A DNA stretch of 64,000 bases from an uncultured Fodinibius sp. (GTDB lineage: Bacteria > Bacteroidota > Rhodothermia > Balneolales > Balneolaceae): the NCBI GenBank assembly GCA_913056235.1, contig CAJXMW010000001.1, positions 930,001-994,000 of the forward strand, in the 5' to 3' direction. The translations under genes and the position numbers were made by a program. Below, in pieces: positions 25,735-35,206 of this stretch (position 1 is its first letter; every line of letters begins with the position of its first letter). The notes beneath the pieces were generated by a model, which was not told the origin of the DNA, ran no database searches, and was given only the letters and a program-made list of their open reading frames with translations.

Positions 25735-28125
25735 ATGCTCAAAAATTACATCAAGATTGCCTGGCGTAACTTAATTAGAAACAGAGCCTATTCGCTGATT
25801 AACGTACTTGGTTTGGCGGTTGGGATTGCCAGTTGCCTGCTAATTTTCCTATTTATCCAAGATGAGTTGAGCTACGATGAGTACCATAAAAACTCCGATC
25901 GTTTGTATCGGGTATATCGTAGTGCTGAATATCAGGGAGAGAAAGAGAAAACGCTAGCCACATCTAACTTACTGGGACCAACGCTGGAAAAAGAAATTCC
26001 AGAAGTATCTGGTTATATGCGTCTGAGTAATAGGTGGTTGAACGTGATGGTAGAGGAGGGCAAGCAAAAATACAAGGAGTATAAATTCTTTTTTGCTGAT
26101 TCATCCATCTTTGAAATGTTCAGTTTTAAATTATTAAAAGGGAATCCGGATACCGCCCTGGATCGGCCTTTTACCGTAGTGATTACCGAAAATATGGCCC
26201 ACAAATATTTTGGGGATGCCAATGCTATCGGCAAAACGCTGACCATTCGCGGCTCATGGGGAGCTGATGATTATGAAGTGACGGGTGTGATGGGCAATAT
26301 CAGGCACGATTCCCATTTTTCGTTCAACTTTTTAACCTCTATGCAGACGCTGCGTTCTAAAACACCGGATGGGAGTGATTTTGCCAGTTGGTATCACATC
26401 GGTAGCTACACCTATGTAATGCTGGAATCGGGTGTAAAATCTGCTAATCTAACCAATGATCTCAATAAGTTTGTCAAACGTCATTTTGACGGGAAACGAG
26501 CTTCTTTTATGCAGTATAAATTACAACCCATCACCGATATTCACCTATACTCTCATTTTGAGAGGGAAATCGAGCCAAACGGAGACGTTCGTTACCTGTA
26601 CATTTTCGGGAGTATAGCTCTTCTTATCCTGATTATTGCGGGAATCAACTACATGAATTTGGCTACGGCACGCAGCGCAGACCGGGCGATGGAGGTGGGT
26701 ATTCGCAAGACATTGGGCGTCGATCGGAAACGACTGATTGGCCAGTTCTTGAGTGAATCATTTGTGTTCTGTCTTATATCACTTGTATTGGGATTGCTGT
26801 TTGCAGAGATCATGCTACCCTATTTTAACAGTATTACGGGCAAGCCTTTGAGTCTTGACATACTCGATCCACAATTACTGCTGGCTATACTTGCTGTTCT
26901 TTTATTAGTGGGGATATTGGCAGGACTTTATCCAGCCTTCGTATTGTCTGGTTTTAATCCCAGTCAAGTGTTTAGCGGGGCCGTAGGAGGTCGGAAGAAA
27001 TCAAACCTCAGAAATGCGTTGGTGGTTTTTCAGTTTGCTATTTCTATTGTCCTGATTGCTGGAACTATTGTTATTAATAACCAACTGGACCATGTCCGCA
27101 ATAAACGCCTGGGTTTCAACCAGGAGCAAGTTCTTACCCTATCCACAGCGGCCGGCAGGGAGTTCAAGAAAAATTACAATGCTTTTAAAGACCGTTTACT
27201 CAGTTATCCCGATATCAAAAGTATAACTCATATAAATCTCCCGATACCCACCGAGCATGAGAATAAACTCGAACTGACCCCACAAGGCAAAAAGAAAAGC
27301 TTAGAGATTAGCAATTTTTCGGTTGGCAAAAATTTTGTCAAAACACTGCAGGTACCGCTGAAAAAAGGCATGAGTTTGTCTGATTTATCAGCCGATACAA
27401 TGTCCGATAATATCCCGGTACTAATTAACGAAGCGGCGGCTCAGGAATGGGGGTGGCAAGAGCCGTTGGGCAAAACTATAGACGGGTTTTCTCCAAAGTT
27501 TAAGGTAGCAGGCGTAGTAGGTAATTTTCACTACCGTTCTTTGAAAACAAAAATTGGTCCTTTGGTGCTTTGGCCAAACAGTTACTCAGTCAGAAATGTT
27601 ATGATCAGGATTGGCAAAGGGAAGATATCAGAAACGATGTCACGGATCGAAGAAGCTTGGGATGAGATGGGGCCTGGTACGCCAATGAATTACAGCTTTG
27701 CTGATGATCGGTTTGATGCGATGTACAAATCCGAAGACCGGCTGGCAATGATATTTGGCAGCTTCTCAATTTTGGGCATTGTTATCGCCTGCCTTGGATT
27801 GCTTGGCCTGGCGGCCTACACAGCCGAACGCCGTACCAAAGAAATTGGGGTCCGCAAGGTGATGGGAGCAACCGTCACCAATATTATCACGTTGCTGAGT
27901 AAGGATTTTATGAAATTAGTACTGCTGGGATTTGTGATTGCAGTGCCCGTTGCCTGGTATTCAATGCATCAGTGGTTAACCGACTTTGCCTATCGAATTG
28001 AGATAGGTGCGGGGGTATTTATAATAGCCGGAGGTGCTGCTTTTTTGATTGCGTTACTCACGGTAAGCTGGCAGGCGGCACGGGCAGCCCTGGCCAATCC
28101 TGTGGAAAGTTTGCGTACCGAATAG
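25735..28125 (+). CDS. FtsX/MacB-like ABC permease 2
   Basis: A 796-aa paralogue of permease 1 with the same start (MLKNYIKIAWRN) and end (ARAALANPVESLRTE). The ATG at 25735 is chosen over 25726 because it aligns with permease 1 and follows the shared repeat. Layout: helix, periplasmic domain, three helices (NYMNLATARSADRAMEVGIRKTLGV), helix, second periplasmic domain, three-helix FtsX domain (RRTKEIGVRKVMGATVTNIITLLSKDF). Periplasmic parts differ much from permease 1, while the FtsX parts are nearly the same, which points to different partners or cargo with one shared ATPase. Confidence 0.92.
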   Translation: MLKNYIKIAWRNLIRNRAYSLINVLGLAVGIASCLLIFLFIQDELSYDEYHKNSDRLYRVYRSAEYQGEKEKTLATSNLLGPTLEKEIPEVSGYMRLSNRWLNVMVEEGKQKYKEYKFFFADSSIFEMFSFKLLKGNPDTALDRPFTVVITENMAHKYFGDANAIGKTLTIRGSWGADDYEVTGVMGNIRHDSHFSFNFLTSMQTLRSKTPDGSDFASWYHIGSYTYVMLESGVKSANLTNDLNKFVKRHFDGKRASFMQYKLQPITDIHLYSHFEREIEPNGDVRYLYIFGSIALLILIIAGINYMNLATARSADRAMEVGIRKTLGVDRKRLIGQFLSESFVFCLISLVLGLLFAEIMLPYFNSITGKPLSLDILDPQLLLAILAVLLLVGILAGLYPAFVLSGFNPSQVFSGAVGGRKKSNLRNALVVFQFAISIVLIAGTIVINNQLDHVRNKRLGFNQEQVLTLSTAAGREFKKNYNAFKDRLLSYPDIKSITHINLPIPTEHENKLELTPQGKKKSLEISNFSVGKNFVKTLQVPLKKGMSLSDLSADTMSDNIPVLINEAAAQEWGWQEPLGKTIDGFSPKFKVAGVVGNFHYRSLKTKIGPLVLWPNSYSVRNVMIRIGKGKISETMSRIEEAWDEMGPGTPMNYSFADDRFDAMYKSEDRLAMIFGSFSILGIVIACLGLLGLAAYTAERRTKEIGVRKVMGATVTNIITLLSKDFMKLVLLGFVIAVPVAWYSMHQWLTDFAYRIEIGAGVFIIAGGAAFLIALLTVSWQAARAALANPVESLRTE

Positions 28126-28151
28126 AACGCCAACTGTTAAAAAATTGGGCT

Positions 28152-28631
28152 ATGCAAAAAAAGTTGTACCTAATTCTTATGGTCTTGCTTCTTATCAGTG
28201 TTGACTCCAAAGCACAATATGAAATTGGAGATATCACGGTTGAGTCCCTTAACGAGGTTTTCAAACCAGAAAATATCGATCTCTGGAAAGGTGCTAAAGA
28301 AAATAGAGGCTACGTATTTGATGATACTAAATCGGCTATTTGGCAGGCAACACCGTTATCGGGCTTGATTCTGCATGACGACCTTAAACGAGCAAATTTT
28401 ATTGCTCAGAAAAATCCCAAAGCGGTAATTAATAAGGTTCGTAGACAGCTCAATCAATATTTCGGAAAATTCGAGGAGGTAAAGATTGGCAATCCGGTAA
28501 CATTAGCCGGAGGTGGTAAAGTGAAAATGTCGAAATGGGTTCATCAAATTAATGACAATCTCTATGAGATCTTACTGGGGAAATTGAATAAGAAAACTGT
28601 GATTCTGATTATTAAGCAGAAGGAAAGTTGA
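28152..28631 (+). CDS. Secreted protein of unknown family
   Basis: A 159-aa protein with a clear signal peptide (LYLILMVLLLISVDSKAQ) and no lipobox. The mature part (YEIGDITVESLNEVF onward) is mixed alpha/beta with a basic C-terminal half; no catalytic motif or repeat is seen. It begins 26 bp after permease 2, so it is probably in the same transcript and could be a cargo, accessory or reporter protein of the exporter. I do not recognise the family. Confidence 0.6.
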   Translation: MQKKLYLILMVLLLISVDSKAQYEIGDITVESLNEVFKPENIDLWKGAKENRGYVFDDTKSAIWQATPLSGLILHDDLKRANFIAQKNPKAVINKVRRQLNQYFGKFEEVKIGNPVTLAGGGKVKMSKWVHQINDNLYEILLGKLNKKTVILIIKQKES

Positions 28632-28654
28632 GAAACTGACCCTAAAACTTGTCG

Positions 28655-28702
28655 GCAAGGGCTGCCCTGGCCAATCCGATGGATAGCCTGCGAAGTGAGT
28701 AG
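28655..28702 (+). pseudogene. C-terminal remnant of a further permease
   Basis: Fifteen codons and a stop read ARAALANPMDSLRSE, the exact type of ending shared by permeases 1 and 2 (ARAALANPVNSLRSE). Nothing upstream is in frame with a permease; the preceding 20 bp follow the stop of the unknown secreted gene. This is the tail end of a deleted gene copy. Confidence 0.75.
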
Positions 28703-28752
28703 CAGGCGTGAAACGTGGGACCTCAGACGTTTTAGGAACTTCGTTTCGCTTC

Positions 28753-29267
28753 TCACCCTTGCCGTTTCATCATATTGACCGTCTGCAAATTACGCGTAAA
28801 TTCATCCGGGCGGTATTCGCGTGGTGTTTTCATAGCCAATCGTTCAAAAAAGAAATATCCAAACTGTGTAGTACCATACGGTTCCAGGATTTCCCCAACC
28901 TTATCCACAGTAATGGGATGTTCATTGAGCTCTAGATAAGATGTTTGTACGCCAGCGTTTGTCCAGGTTGCCAACGAAGATCCCGGGCATCTCATAGACG
29001 ACAGGGTCAGCTCAAAATCTTAGGTTTGGTTTGCGTTGGGACCGACGATTATTTCAAGCATTTTTCGTTTGTACCCGATGATTGAGATCACAAGTCGGTG
29101 GCCGCCGCTGAGGATATTGTTAAGGCGGTAGCGTCCGTCGAGATTAGTGGCTTCTTAGTTTCCTCATTTGTAATTCTTCCGGTGATCGTGCCCTGAGCTC
29201 GCAGCTCTTCTGGCTTTCCCAAAAGTGAGAGGAATGCAAACAGCTGTATTGCTGAGATTCCGCACAT
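28753..29267 (-). pseudogene. Broken exported protein with carboxypeptidase-regulatory-like domain
   Basis: From the ATG at 29267: signal-like MCGISAIQLFAFLSLLG, then GTITGRITNEETKKPL, the usual start of a carboxypeptidase-regulatory-like domain as found at the front of TonB-dependent receptors. The frame then fails (stop after AATDL), while another frame continues the same domain: ATNLDGRYRLNNILSGGHRL, VISIIGYKRKMLEIIVG, then an in-frame TAA and DFELTLSS. Beyond this an 80-codon frame runs on to 28753 without a known match. At least one deletion/frameshift and one nonsense change are needed. The gap from 29268 to 29556 shows no gene. Confidence 0.65.
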
Positions 29268-29556
29268 GATTTTATGTAACGGTTGGCATCACTAACGACT
29301 AAAAAACAAGTTACAATAAGTTCCAAAAATAATCTACTTAAATTGTCAGCTGCTTTATTTTTGAACCTCTGTCCGATTTCGTACAGTGGCTGTTTCATAC
29401 CGTACAGCAGATTGTTTTAAATCCTTTTTTACACCGCCCAAAGCCACTCTTGGTAATTGGTATGATTGTTGGATGAATAACGTTGTAACGTATTTAGGTG
29501 TTAACGTGCGCAAACAGCAGACGATAACACTTTAATACATTAATACGATTTACTTT

Positions 29557-30234
29557 ATGATCGAACTTAGAGACATAGACAAATACATCGACAAACGGTT
29601 TCAGCGGACGTTTATCCTCAACGGTATCGACCTGGATGTTGAGGAAGGCGAATTTCTTACCGTAATGGGACCAAGCGGCGCGGGTAAATCCACCTTGCTG
29701 AACATCATTGGTTTTCTCGATGAGCCCTCGGAAGGGGAGTACCACTTTCTCGGGGAGGCCGTCCATGACTTGAGTGCCAAACGGAAATCCGAATATCACA
29801 AGTCGCACATTGGCTTTGTGTTTCAGGCCTACCATCTTATTGATGAGATGACCGTGTACGAAAACATTGAGATGCCGCTTTTGTACCGCAAGGTGAAGAG
29901 CAAGAAGCGTAAAGCGATGGTGGCCGACATGTTGGATCGCTTCAATATTGTGGCCAAGAAAGATCTGTTCCCGCCGCAGCTTTCTGGGGGCCAGCAGCAG
30001 GTGGTGGGCGTAGCTCGTGCGCTGATCGGCAGTCCCAAGTTAATTCTGGCCGATGAGCCAACGGGCAACCTGCACTCCGAGCAGAGCGAGCAGATCATGG
30101 AGCTGCTCACCAAGCTGAACGAGGAGGACAATGTGACGATTATCCAAGTTACGCATTCCGAAAAGATGGCCTCTTACAGCAACCGGATTATCAATCTCAA
30201 AGATGGCGTGATTGTGGACGACGATCCCTATTAG
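29557..30234 (+). CDS. MacB/LolD-type ABC transporter ATPase (second)
   Basis: A 225-aa ATPase with Walker [10 protein letters not shown] (38-46), Q-loop [13 protein letters not shown], signature [15 protein letters not shown], Walker [12 protein letters not shown] and the H-loop [14 protein letters not shown]. It differs from the first ATPase in the signature helix (VVGVARAL instead of RVAIARA) and in HSEQ after the Walker B. No permease gene follows directly; the nearest on the same strand begins 2.35 kb downstream at 32587, or it may serve the upstream permeases. A terminator hairpin follows immediately. Confidence 0.93.
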   Translation: MIELRDIDKYIDKRFQRTFILNGIDLDVEEGEFLTVMGPSGAGKSTLLNIIGFLDEPSEGEYHFLGEAVHDLSAKRKSEYHKSHIGFVFQAYHLIDEMTVYENIEMPLLYRKVKSKKRKAMVADMLDRFNIVAKKDLFPPQLSGGQQQVVGVARALIGSPKLILADEPTGNLHSEQSEQIMELLTKLNEEDNVTIIQVTHSEKMASYSNRIINLKDGVIVDDDPY

Positions 30235-30237
30235 GGA

Positions 30238-30267
30238 AAGGGCATCACCAGTTACGATGATGCCCTT
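30238..30267. terminator. Hairpin between convergent ATPase and basic-protein genes
   Basis: Perfect 10-bp stem AAGGGCATCA / TGATGCCCTT with a 10-nt loop, 3 bp after the ATPase stop. The T run is short (TTC), so termination strength is uncertain; on the other strand the arm also ends in TT. Confidence 0.6.
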
Positions 30268-30291
30268 CGGGGATGGATGGGACAAGTGCTG

Positions 30292-31209
30292 TTAACCGTC
30301 ACGATCACGGTTTCCGCGTCGACTACGTTTTCGTTTTGAGTCGTCTGAATTGCGCTTTCGACCTCTGTCAACATTACCACGGTTGTGTTTCTGTTTCTGG
30401 TTGATGTTGCCGCGGCTACGGGTTTGGTTATCGCGGTTCTGTCTTACCCGCTTTTTACGGCTGTCCCGTTTTTTGATGGTTCTATCGCTGCGGTTTGTAG
30501 AGCGGTTTATCCAGGATTTTAACTGTGACTTGACGCCGCGCCTGATACGCTTAGATCGCTTTCGCTCGACTTTATTGGGATCGTGGGAGATCGATCTTCG
30601 ATTTCTTTTTTTAGCATCCTGCAGCTTGTGGCGGTACCCTTGAATACGCTTTTTAAATCGTCGTTCAACATTGCGGGAGCTGTAATAGTTGTCGTGCTCT
30701 CGGCGGTAAGAGCGTTGGTTTATCCACTTGCGATACTTCTTAACATGCACGTTGGCACGGTATTGCCATCGCGGAGGCAGGCGGTGTTCCGGCGCTTTCA
30801 GGAAGGCCAGCGACAACCCCTCCAGCCAAATTTGGACGGCCAGCGTAGGTGCATAGTAGTCGTCATAGCCAAACCGGTGATTCCGATACCAGCGATGGCC
30901 CCGCAGCCGAATGAGTAATTCGCGATCCCGAAAACCATCGCGATAACCCCTCCTGTAGGCATTAACGTTTCGGATGATATCAACAAGCGAAGGGCCATAG
31001 AAATACTCGTCGTTGACTCCATCCATGTAGCCTTGCAGGTAAACTGATTCGTAGGAGTCCGCATAAGGGCGGTAGGTATTCACATCCAGCTGAAAATGAA
31101 TGAACGGTCGGAAAGACTGGTAGCTTATTTCGATATGTGTGTTTTGGGCTACCAGCGGAGTATTCAGCAGCATTACAAATCCGAGTACAAGTAGTAGCTT
31201 TCGTAACAT
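30292..31209 (-). CDS. Exported, extremely basic protein with Arg/Lys-rich tail
   Basis: A 305-aa protein with a signal peptide (LLLVLGFVMLLNTPLVAQ). The first half of the mature chain is aromatic and folded-looking (YESVYLQGYMDGVNDEYFYG, YRRGYRDGFRDRELL, HRWYRNHRFGYDDYY). The second half, from about residue 155, is a low-complexity Arg/Lys/Asn tail of repeated RKR, RSKR, KKRDSRKKR and GNRDRDG type. The net charge is very high. It may bind nucleic acid, lipopolysaccharide or acidic polymer outside the cytoplasm, but no family is recognised. It is divergent from the serine-hydrolase gene and convergent with the second ATPase. Confidence 0.75.
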   Translation of the reverse strand: MLRKLLLVLGFVMLLNTPLVAQNTHIEISYQSFRPFIHFQLDVNTYRPYADSYESVYLQGYMDGVNDEYFYGPSLVDIIRNVNAYRRGYRDGFRDRELLIRLRGHRWYRNHRFGYDDYYAPTLAVQIWLEGLSLAFLKAPEHRLPPRWQYRANVHVKKYRKWINQRSYRREHDNYYSSRNVERRFKKRIQGYRHKLQDAKKRNRRSISHDPNKVERKRSKRIRRGVKSQLKSWINRSTNRSDRTIKKRDSRKKRVRQNRDNQTRSRGNINQKQKHNRGNVDRGRKRNSDDSKRKRSRRGNRDRDG

Positions 31210-31359
31210 GGGAACCTCCTGCGCTTTGTTATAAGGGACTACTTACTAAATATCGAATCGCGCGCAGGCTGCCAATAACATAAACATGTGTGGCATGATC
31301 ATGCGAGATAGATCCTCCGATAATCGAAAATTGCGACTGCAATTGGGAACTCTATTACA

Positions 31360-32466
31360 TTGGTATGCCTTCCAAAGGTACAATCCCGATTGCCTCAAAA
31401 CTCAAAAGCCACAACTGATTTCGTGCGGTCACGTATAACGACTACATTTCTCAGCGGTTTGTTGCTCGTTGCCGGTATGTTAGTGTCCCGTACTGTGCAG
31501 TCCAGGTCGCTGACTTTGGCTGACTCACTGTCACTTTCGGAGATCCAGCATCGCGCCTCGTCCATCAATTCACTTTCGAGCCTGCTAATCCAGCAGAAGG
31601 GTCAGCTCCTCAGCGCCAAATATTACAACGGTCTTTCCCAGGGGGAGACCACCAACCTCAAATCAGCTTCCAAAAGTATCATCTCGCTGCTTATTGGCAT
31701 TGCCATTGACAAGGGATACATCGAGAGTCTTGACCAGACGATCGAGCCGTACTTCAAAAACTATTTTGCCGCCCATCCCGACTCGGTAAAAGAAAATATC
31801 ACGCTTAAGGATTTGATCACCATGCGGTCGGGACTTGAGACCACAAGTTTTCACAATTACGGACGGTGGGTCACCAGTGATAACTGGGTACGGTTTGCAT
31901 TGGATCAACCCATGGAAGGACGTCCCGGTGGTGATATGGCCTATAGTACCGGCACGTCGCATTTGCTGTCGGTGATTCTGACAAAAGCCACCGGTATGAG
32001 TACCAAAGCTTTTGCTGAAAAGTACCTGTTTGAGCCGATGGATATTGAGGTCGGCGGCTGGGATCGTGATCCCCAGGGGTATTACATGGGCGGCAATAAT
32101 TTGGCCTTGTCGCCACGTGATATGTTAAAAATTGGCCAAATGATTCTTGACGACGGTATTTATCAGGGGCAACGTATTATTTCCAGTCAGTGGTTACAAG
32201 ACTCATTCCGAACTTACACCCGCAGCAATTACAACCCTTACAACTATGGGTATATGTGGTGGAAGAAGCCGGTGGGGCAGTATCAAGTGCACTTTGCTTG
32301 GGGCTATGGCGGGCAATATATTTTTATGATTCCTGCGCTTGACGCCGTCGTAGTGATGACGGGTTCGCTCAGGTACGCTTCTCAGTCTCGGTCCTATAGA
32401 GATCCCGTATTTTCGTTGCTTCGCAAAGATATCATTCCCATGCTCCAGGAAAGGTTGGACAATTAG
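31360..32466 (+). CDS. Class-C beta-lactamase-like serine hydrolase
   Basis: A 368-aa frame. The SxxK motif SASK (S102, K105), the Y-x-x motif at AYSTGTS (Y195) and the C-terminal FAWGYGGQY in place of the KTG/HxG box identify the penicillin-binding-protein-like beta-lactamase family (esterases, peptidases, carboxypeptidases). A signal-peptide-like segment (TTTFLSGLLLVAGMLVSRTVQ) begins after about residue 26. The ATG-started extension MVCLPKVQSRLPQ is odd, and a GTG at 31423 would give a normal signal peptide. Likely periplasmic. Real beta-lactamase activity is not implied. Confidence 0.88.
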   Translation: MVCLPKVQSRLPQNSKATTDFVRSRITTTFLSGLLLVAGMLVSRTVQSRSLTLADSLSLSEIQHRASSINSLSSLLIQQKGQLLSAKYYNGLSQGETTNLKSASKSIISLLIGIAIDKGYIESLDQTIEPYFKNYFAAHPDSVKENITLKDLITMRSGLETTSFHNYGRWVTSDNWVRFALDQPMEGRPGGDMAYSTGTSHLLSVILTKATGMSTKAFAEKYLFEPMDIEVGGWDRDPQGYYMGGNNLALSPRDMLKIGQMILDDGIYQGQRIISSQWLQDSFRTYTRSNYNPYNYGYMWWKKPVGQYQVHFAWGYGGQYIFMIPALDAVVVMTGSLRYASQSRSYRDPVFSLLRKDIIPMLQERLDN

Positions 32467-32586
32467 ATTAATTTTTTTTAATAAAGCCTTAAATATGTAA
32501 CAATCTGGGTTCCAACTACTCTTCTTTATTAATCATCAGAGAACAAAAATGTCTTTAGGGACACTGTGCAGTTTTACTGAAATGCT

Positions 32587-35040
32587 ATGCTTAGAAATTA
32601 TTTGAAGGTGGCTTTGCGCAATCTAAAAAAGCGCAAAGGATTTGCATTCATTAATGTATTGGGGTTGGCAATTGGTATCGCCTGTTGTCTGCTGATAGCG
32701 GTTTATGTGTTCCATGAGCTTAGCTACGATCAGTTTCATGAGCACGCTGACCGTATCTATCGCGTGACACAGACGACAGAGACCTCATCCAAAACAGAAA
32801 AAGGGGCTACCACGCCATTCCCAGTAGGCCCTACGCTGCAAAGTGATTTTCAAAGCCAAATTACCAAAACCGTACGGCTTTTCGATATGCAGGAAGAGGT
32901 GCGCACGATCCAGAATACCCAAACCGACGAGTCTTTTCGTGTGGATGATTTTTACGTGGCCGATTCCACCTTTTTTGACGTGTTTAGCGCCAAATTGCTT
33001 CAGGGTAATCCAGACGAAGTGCTCAATGACCCTCGCTCGGCAGTGATAACGAAAGAACAGTCCCGGCGTTTTTTTGGGGATGAAAATCCAATTGGAAAAC
33101 AGCTGACGTTCAAAGGATCCGAAGAATTTACCGTTACCGGGGTCATGGAAGCGCTGCCTGCCACCTCGCACTTTAGCGTGGATATGCTGGTTTCGTTTAA
33201 CAGCCTGCCCAAGATTTACGGCTCAGATGCATTTATGAAGCGCTGGTTCTGGAATCCCTGTTGGACCTATGTGTTGCTCGAGGAAGGCGTCGACGCGAAA
33301 GATCTTGAGCGACAACTACCCGGCTTTGTGGACAAGAACTATGCTAATCGTGAGGATGGGGAAACGGTATCACTCGGCCTGCAAAAGCTGACCGATATTC
33401 ATCTCTATTCCAATCTCGACCTCGAGATGGAAGCAAATGGATCCATTTTTTACGTCTACCTGTTTTCGGCCGTGGCCGTACTCATTCTGCTGGTTGCCTG
33501 CATTAACTTTATGAATTTGAGTACAGCGCGATCGGCTGAGCGTGCCCGGGAGGTAGGCATGCGCAAGGTGCTCGGTGCAGACCGCAGTCAGTTATTTGGG
33601 CAATTTATTGGTGAATCTTTTGTGATGACATTGCTGGGTTTTGTGCTGGCGATCGGCTTGGTCTATTTGGGCATGCCATGGTTTAGTGATTTTTTGGGCA
33701 AACAGCTGAGTATCAACTTCCTGGGAAGTATCGAGGTTGTAGCTGCGCTATTGGGTCTGTTTTTGCTGGTTGGGTTATTGTCAGGATTGTACCCGGCGCT
33801 GTATCTCTCGGGCTTTAGTCCCACTGCCATTATGCATGGAGGAAAAGGGACGAACAGCAGGAGCAGTGGTCGCTTCTTCCGGAAGGGGCTGGTCGTGTTT
33901 CAGTTTACGCTGTCTGTAATACTGATTATTGGTACTATCGTAGTTTACCTGCAGCTGCAGCACATGCGAAACAAAGATCTGGGATTTGACCAAGAGCGCA
34001 TCGTAGTGATGCCTATTACGCAAACTTTAATTGCCTGGGAGTTTGAGCAGTTCAAAAACAAGGCCCTGTCGAACTCGCATATACTTGAGGTGACGGGAAC
34101 CAGCAAAGTGCTGGGATCCGAAAGCCAGGTGTTTGCAAAGTATTCGCCAGCCAATCAGCCTGACGCACCTCCAACAAATATGACACTGGAAGTGACGCAT
34201 GACTTTATTGAAACCTACAATATTCAGCTATTGGCCGGCCGCGGCTTTAAGCCCGACCGTAAGACTGATCCGGACCAATCTATATTGATTAATAAGTCGA
34301 TGTTGCGGCAGATTGAGGCGGAAACCCCACGGCAGGCGCTGGGAAAACAGTTTTACTTTACGACTTCCGACGGCAAGCGCGAATCATATTCCGTAATTGG
34401 AGTGGTGGATAACTTCAACTACACGTCCATAAAAAAAGAGATTTCTCCGCTGGTGATAAAGCTTATACAGGGCGTGCGTCCTACAGTGCGCAATATCGAA
34501 TATGCGGCCGTTCGACTGGCGCCGGGCGGTGTCGAGCAGGGACTCAGTCATATAAAAAAAGTTTGGAATGAGGTAAATGATATCGACCCGTTTACCTACT
34601 CATTTTATGATGAGAAACTGCAAAAGATTTATGCCTCCGAGAAGAAAATGAGCAATGTGGCAGGATTGTTTTCGGTGCTCTGTATTTTTGTAGCGTGCCT
34701 GGGTCTTTTCGGGTTGGCCTCATTTACGGCCTCCAAACGCACGAAAGAAATCGGTATCCGGAAGACACTGGGAGCCACTGTCCCCAATATCCTGGCACTT
34801 CTTTCCAAGGATTACCTCAAGCTGGTGGTACTAGCCAACGTGATAGCCTGGCCGGTGATTTATTACTTGTCTGTGCAATGGCTGCAAAACTTCCCCTATC
34901 GCATTAGCCTGGGCTGGAACTTGGCAGGCATATTTTTGGCAGTGGGATTTGCGAGTCTGGTCATCTGCATTGTAACCGTTAGCTACCAGTCGCTTCGGGC
35001 CGCACTTATCAATCCTGTCGACAGTATCCAGCAGGAATAA
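32587..35040 (+). CDS. FtsX/MacB-like ABC permease 3
   Basis: An 817-aa permease of the same doubled type: MLRNYLKVALRNLKKRKGF, helix INVLGLAIGIACCLLIA, periplasmic domain, NFMNLSTARSAERAREVGMRKVLGADRSQL, GLLSGLYPALYLSGF, a second helix and periplasmic domain, and the end SKRTKEIGIRKTLGATVPNILALLSKDYLKL. It is more distant from permeases 1 and 2 and ends INPVDSIQQE. It stands alone behind the serine-hydrolase gene and has no 82-bp repeat upstream. The ATPase at 29557 is the likeliest partner. Confidence 0.92.
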   Translation: MLRNYLKVALRNLKKRKGFAFINVLGLAIGIACCLLIAVYVFHELSYDQFHEHADRIYRVTQTTETSSKTEKGATTPFPVGPTLQSDFQSQITKTVRLFDMQEEVRTIQNTQTDESFRVDDFYVADSTFFDVFSAKLLQGNPDEVLNDPRSAVITKEQSRRFFGDENPIGKQLTFKGSEEFTVTGVMEALPATSHFSVDMLVSFNSLPKIYGSDAFMKRWFWNPCWTYVLLEEGVDAKDLERQLPGFVDKNYANREDGETVSLGLQKLTDIHLYSNLDLEMEANGSIFYVYLFSAVAVLILLVACINFMNLSTARSAERAREVGMRKVLGADRSQLFGQFIGESFVMTLLGFVLAIGLVYLGMPWFSDFLGKQLSINFLGSIEVVAALLGLFLLVGLLSGLYPALYLSGFSPTAIMHGGKGTNSRSSGRFFRKGLVVFQFTLSVILIIGTIVVYLQLQHMRNKDLGFDQERIVVMPITQTLIAWEFEQFKNKALSNSHILEVTGTSKVLGSESQVFAKYSPANQPDAPPTNMTLEVTHDFIETYNIQLLAGRGFKPDRKTDPDQSILINKSMLRQIEAETPRQALGKQFYFTTSDGKRESYSVIGVVDNFNYTSIKKEISPLVIKLIQGVRPTVRNIEYAAVRLAPGGVEQGLSHIKKVWNEVNDIDPFTYSFYDEKLQKIYASEKKMSNVAGLFSVLCIFVACLGLFGLASFTASKRTKEIGIRKTLGATVPNILALLSKDYLKLVVLANVIAWPVIYYLSVQWLQNFPYRISLGWNLAGIFLAVGFASLVICIVTVSYQSLRAALINPVDSIQQE

Positions 35041-35206
35041 TTTCTAGACTTTTTAAATCCCCAGTGTTTTATAAAGGTTGTTAAATTTAATAGTTGTTAG
35101 CATTTGTGAAACCCTGGGGGTTTGTAAAAAACCACTGCTGAAATAATCCTAAAAAAATCTTATCTAAACCCATGCTTTATGATTATTAACAGATAAGGTT
35201 TTACCG

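Noticed and set aside
31360-32466. Antibiotic-resistance beta-lactamase
   Set aside because: The fold motifs are those of the broad serine-hydrolase family and the KTG box is not canonical; resistance cannot be claimed.
16331-35040. Genomic island or prophage
   Set aside because: No integrase, tRNA attachment site, transposase or phage gene; the region looks like a duplicated resident locus.
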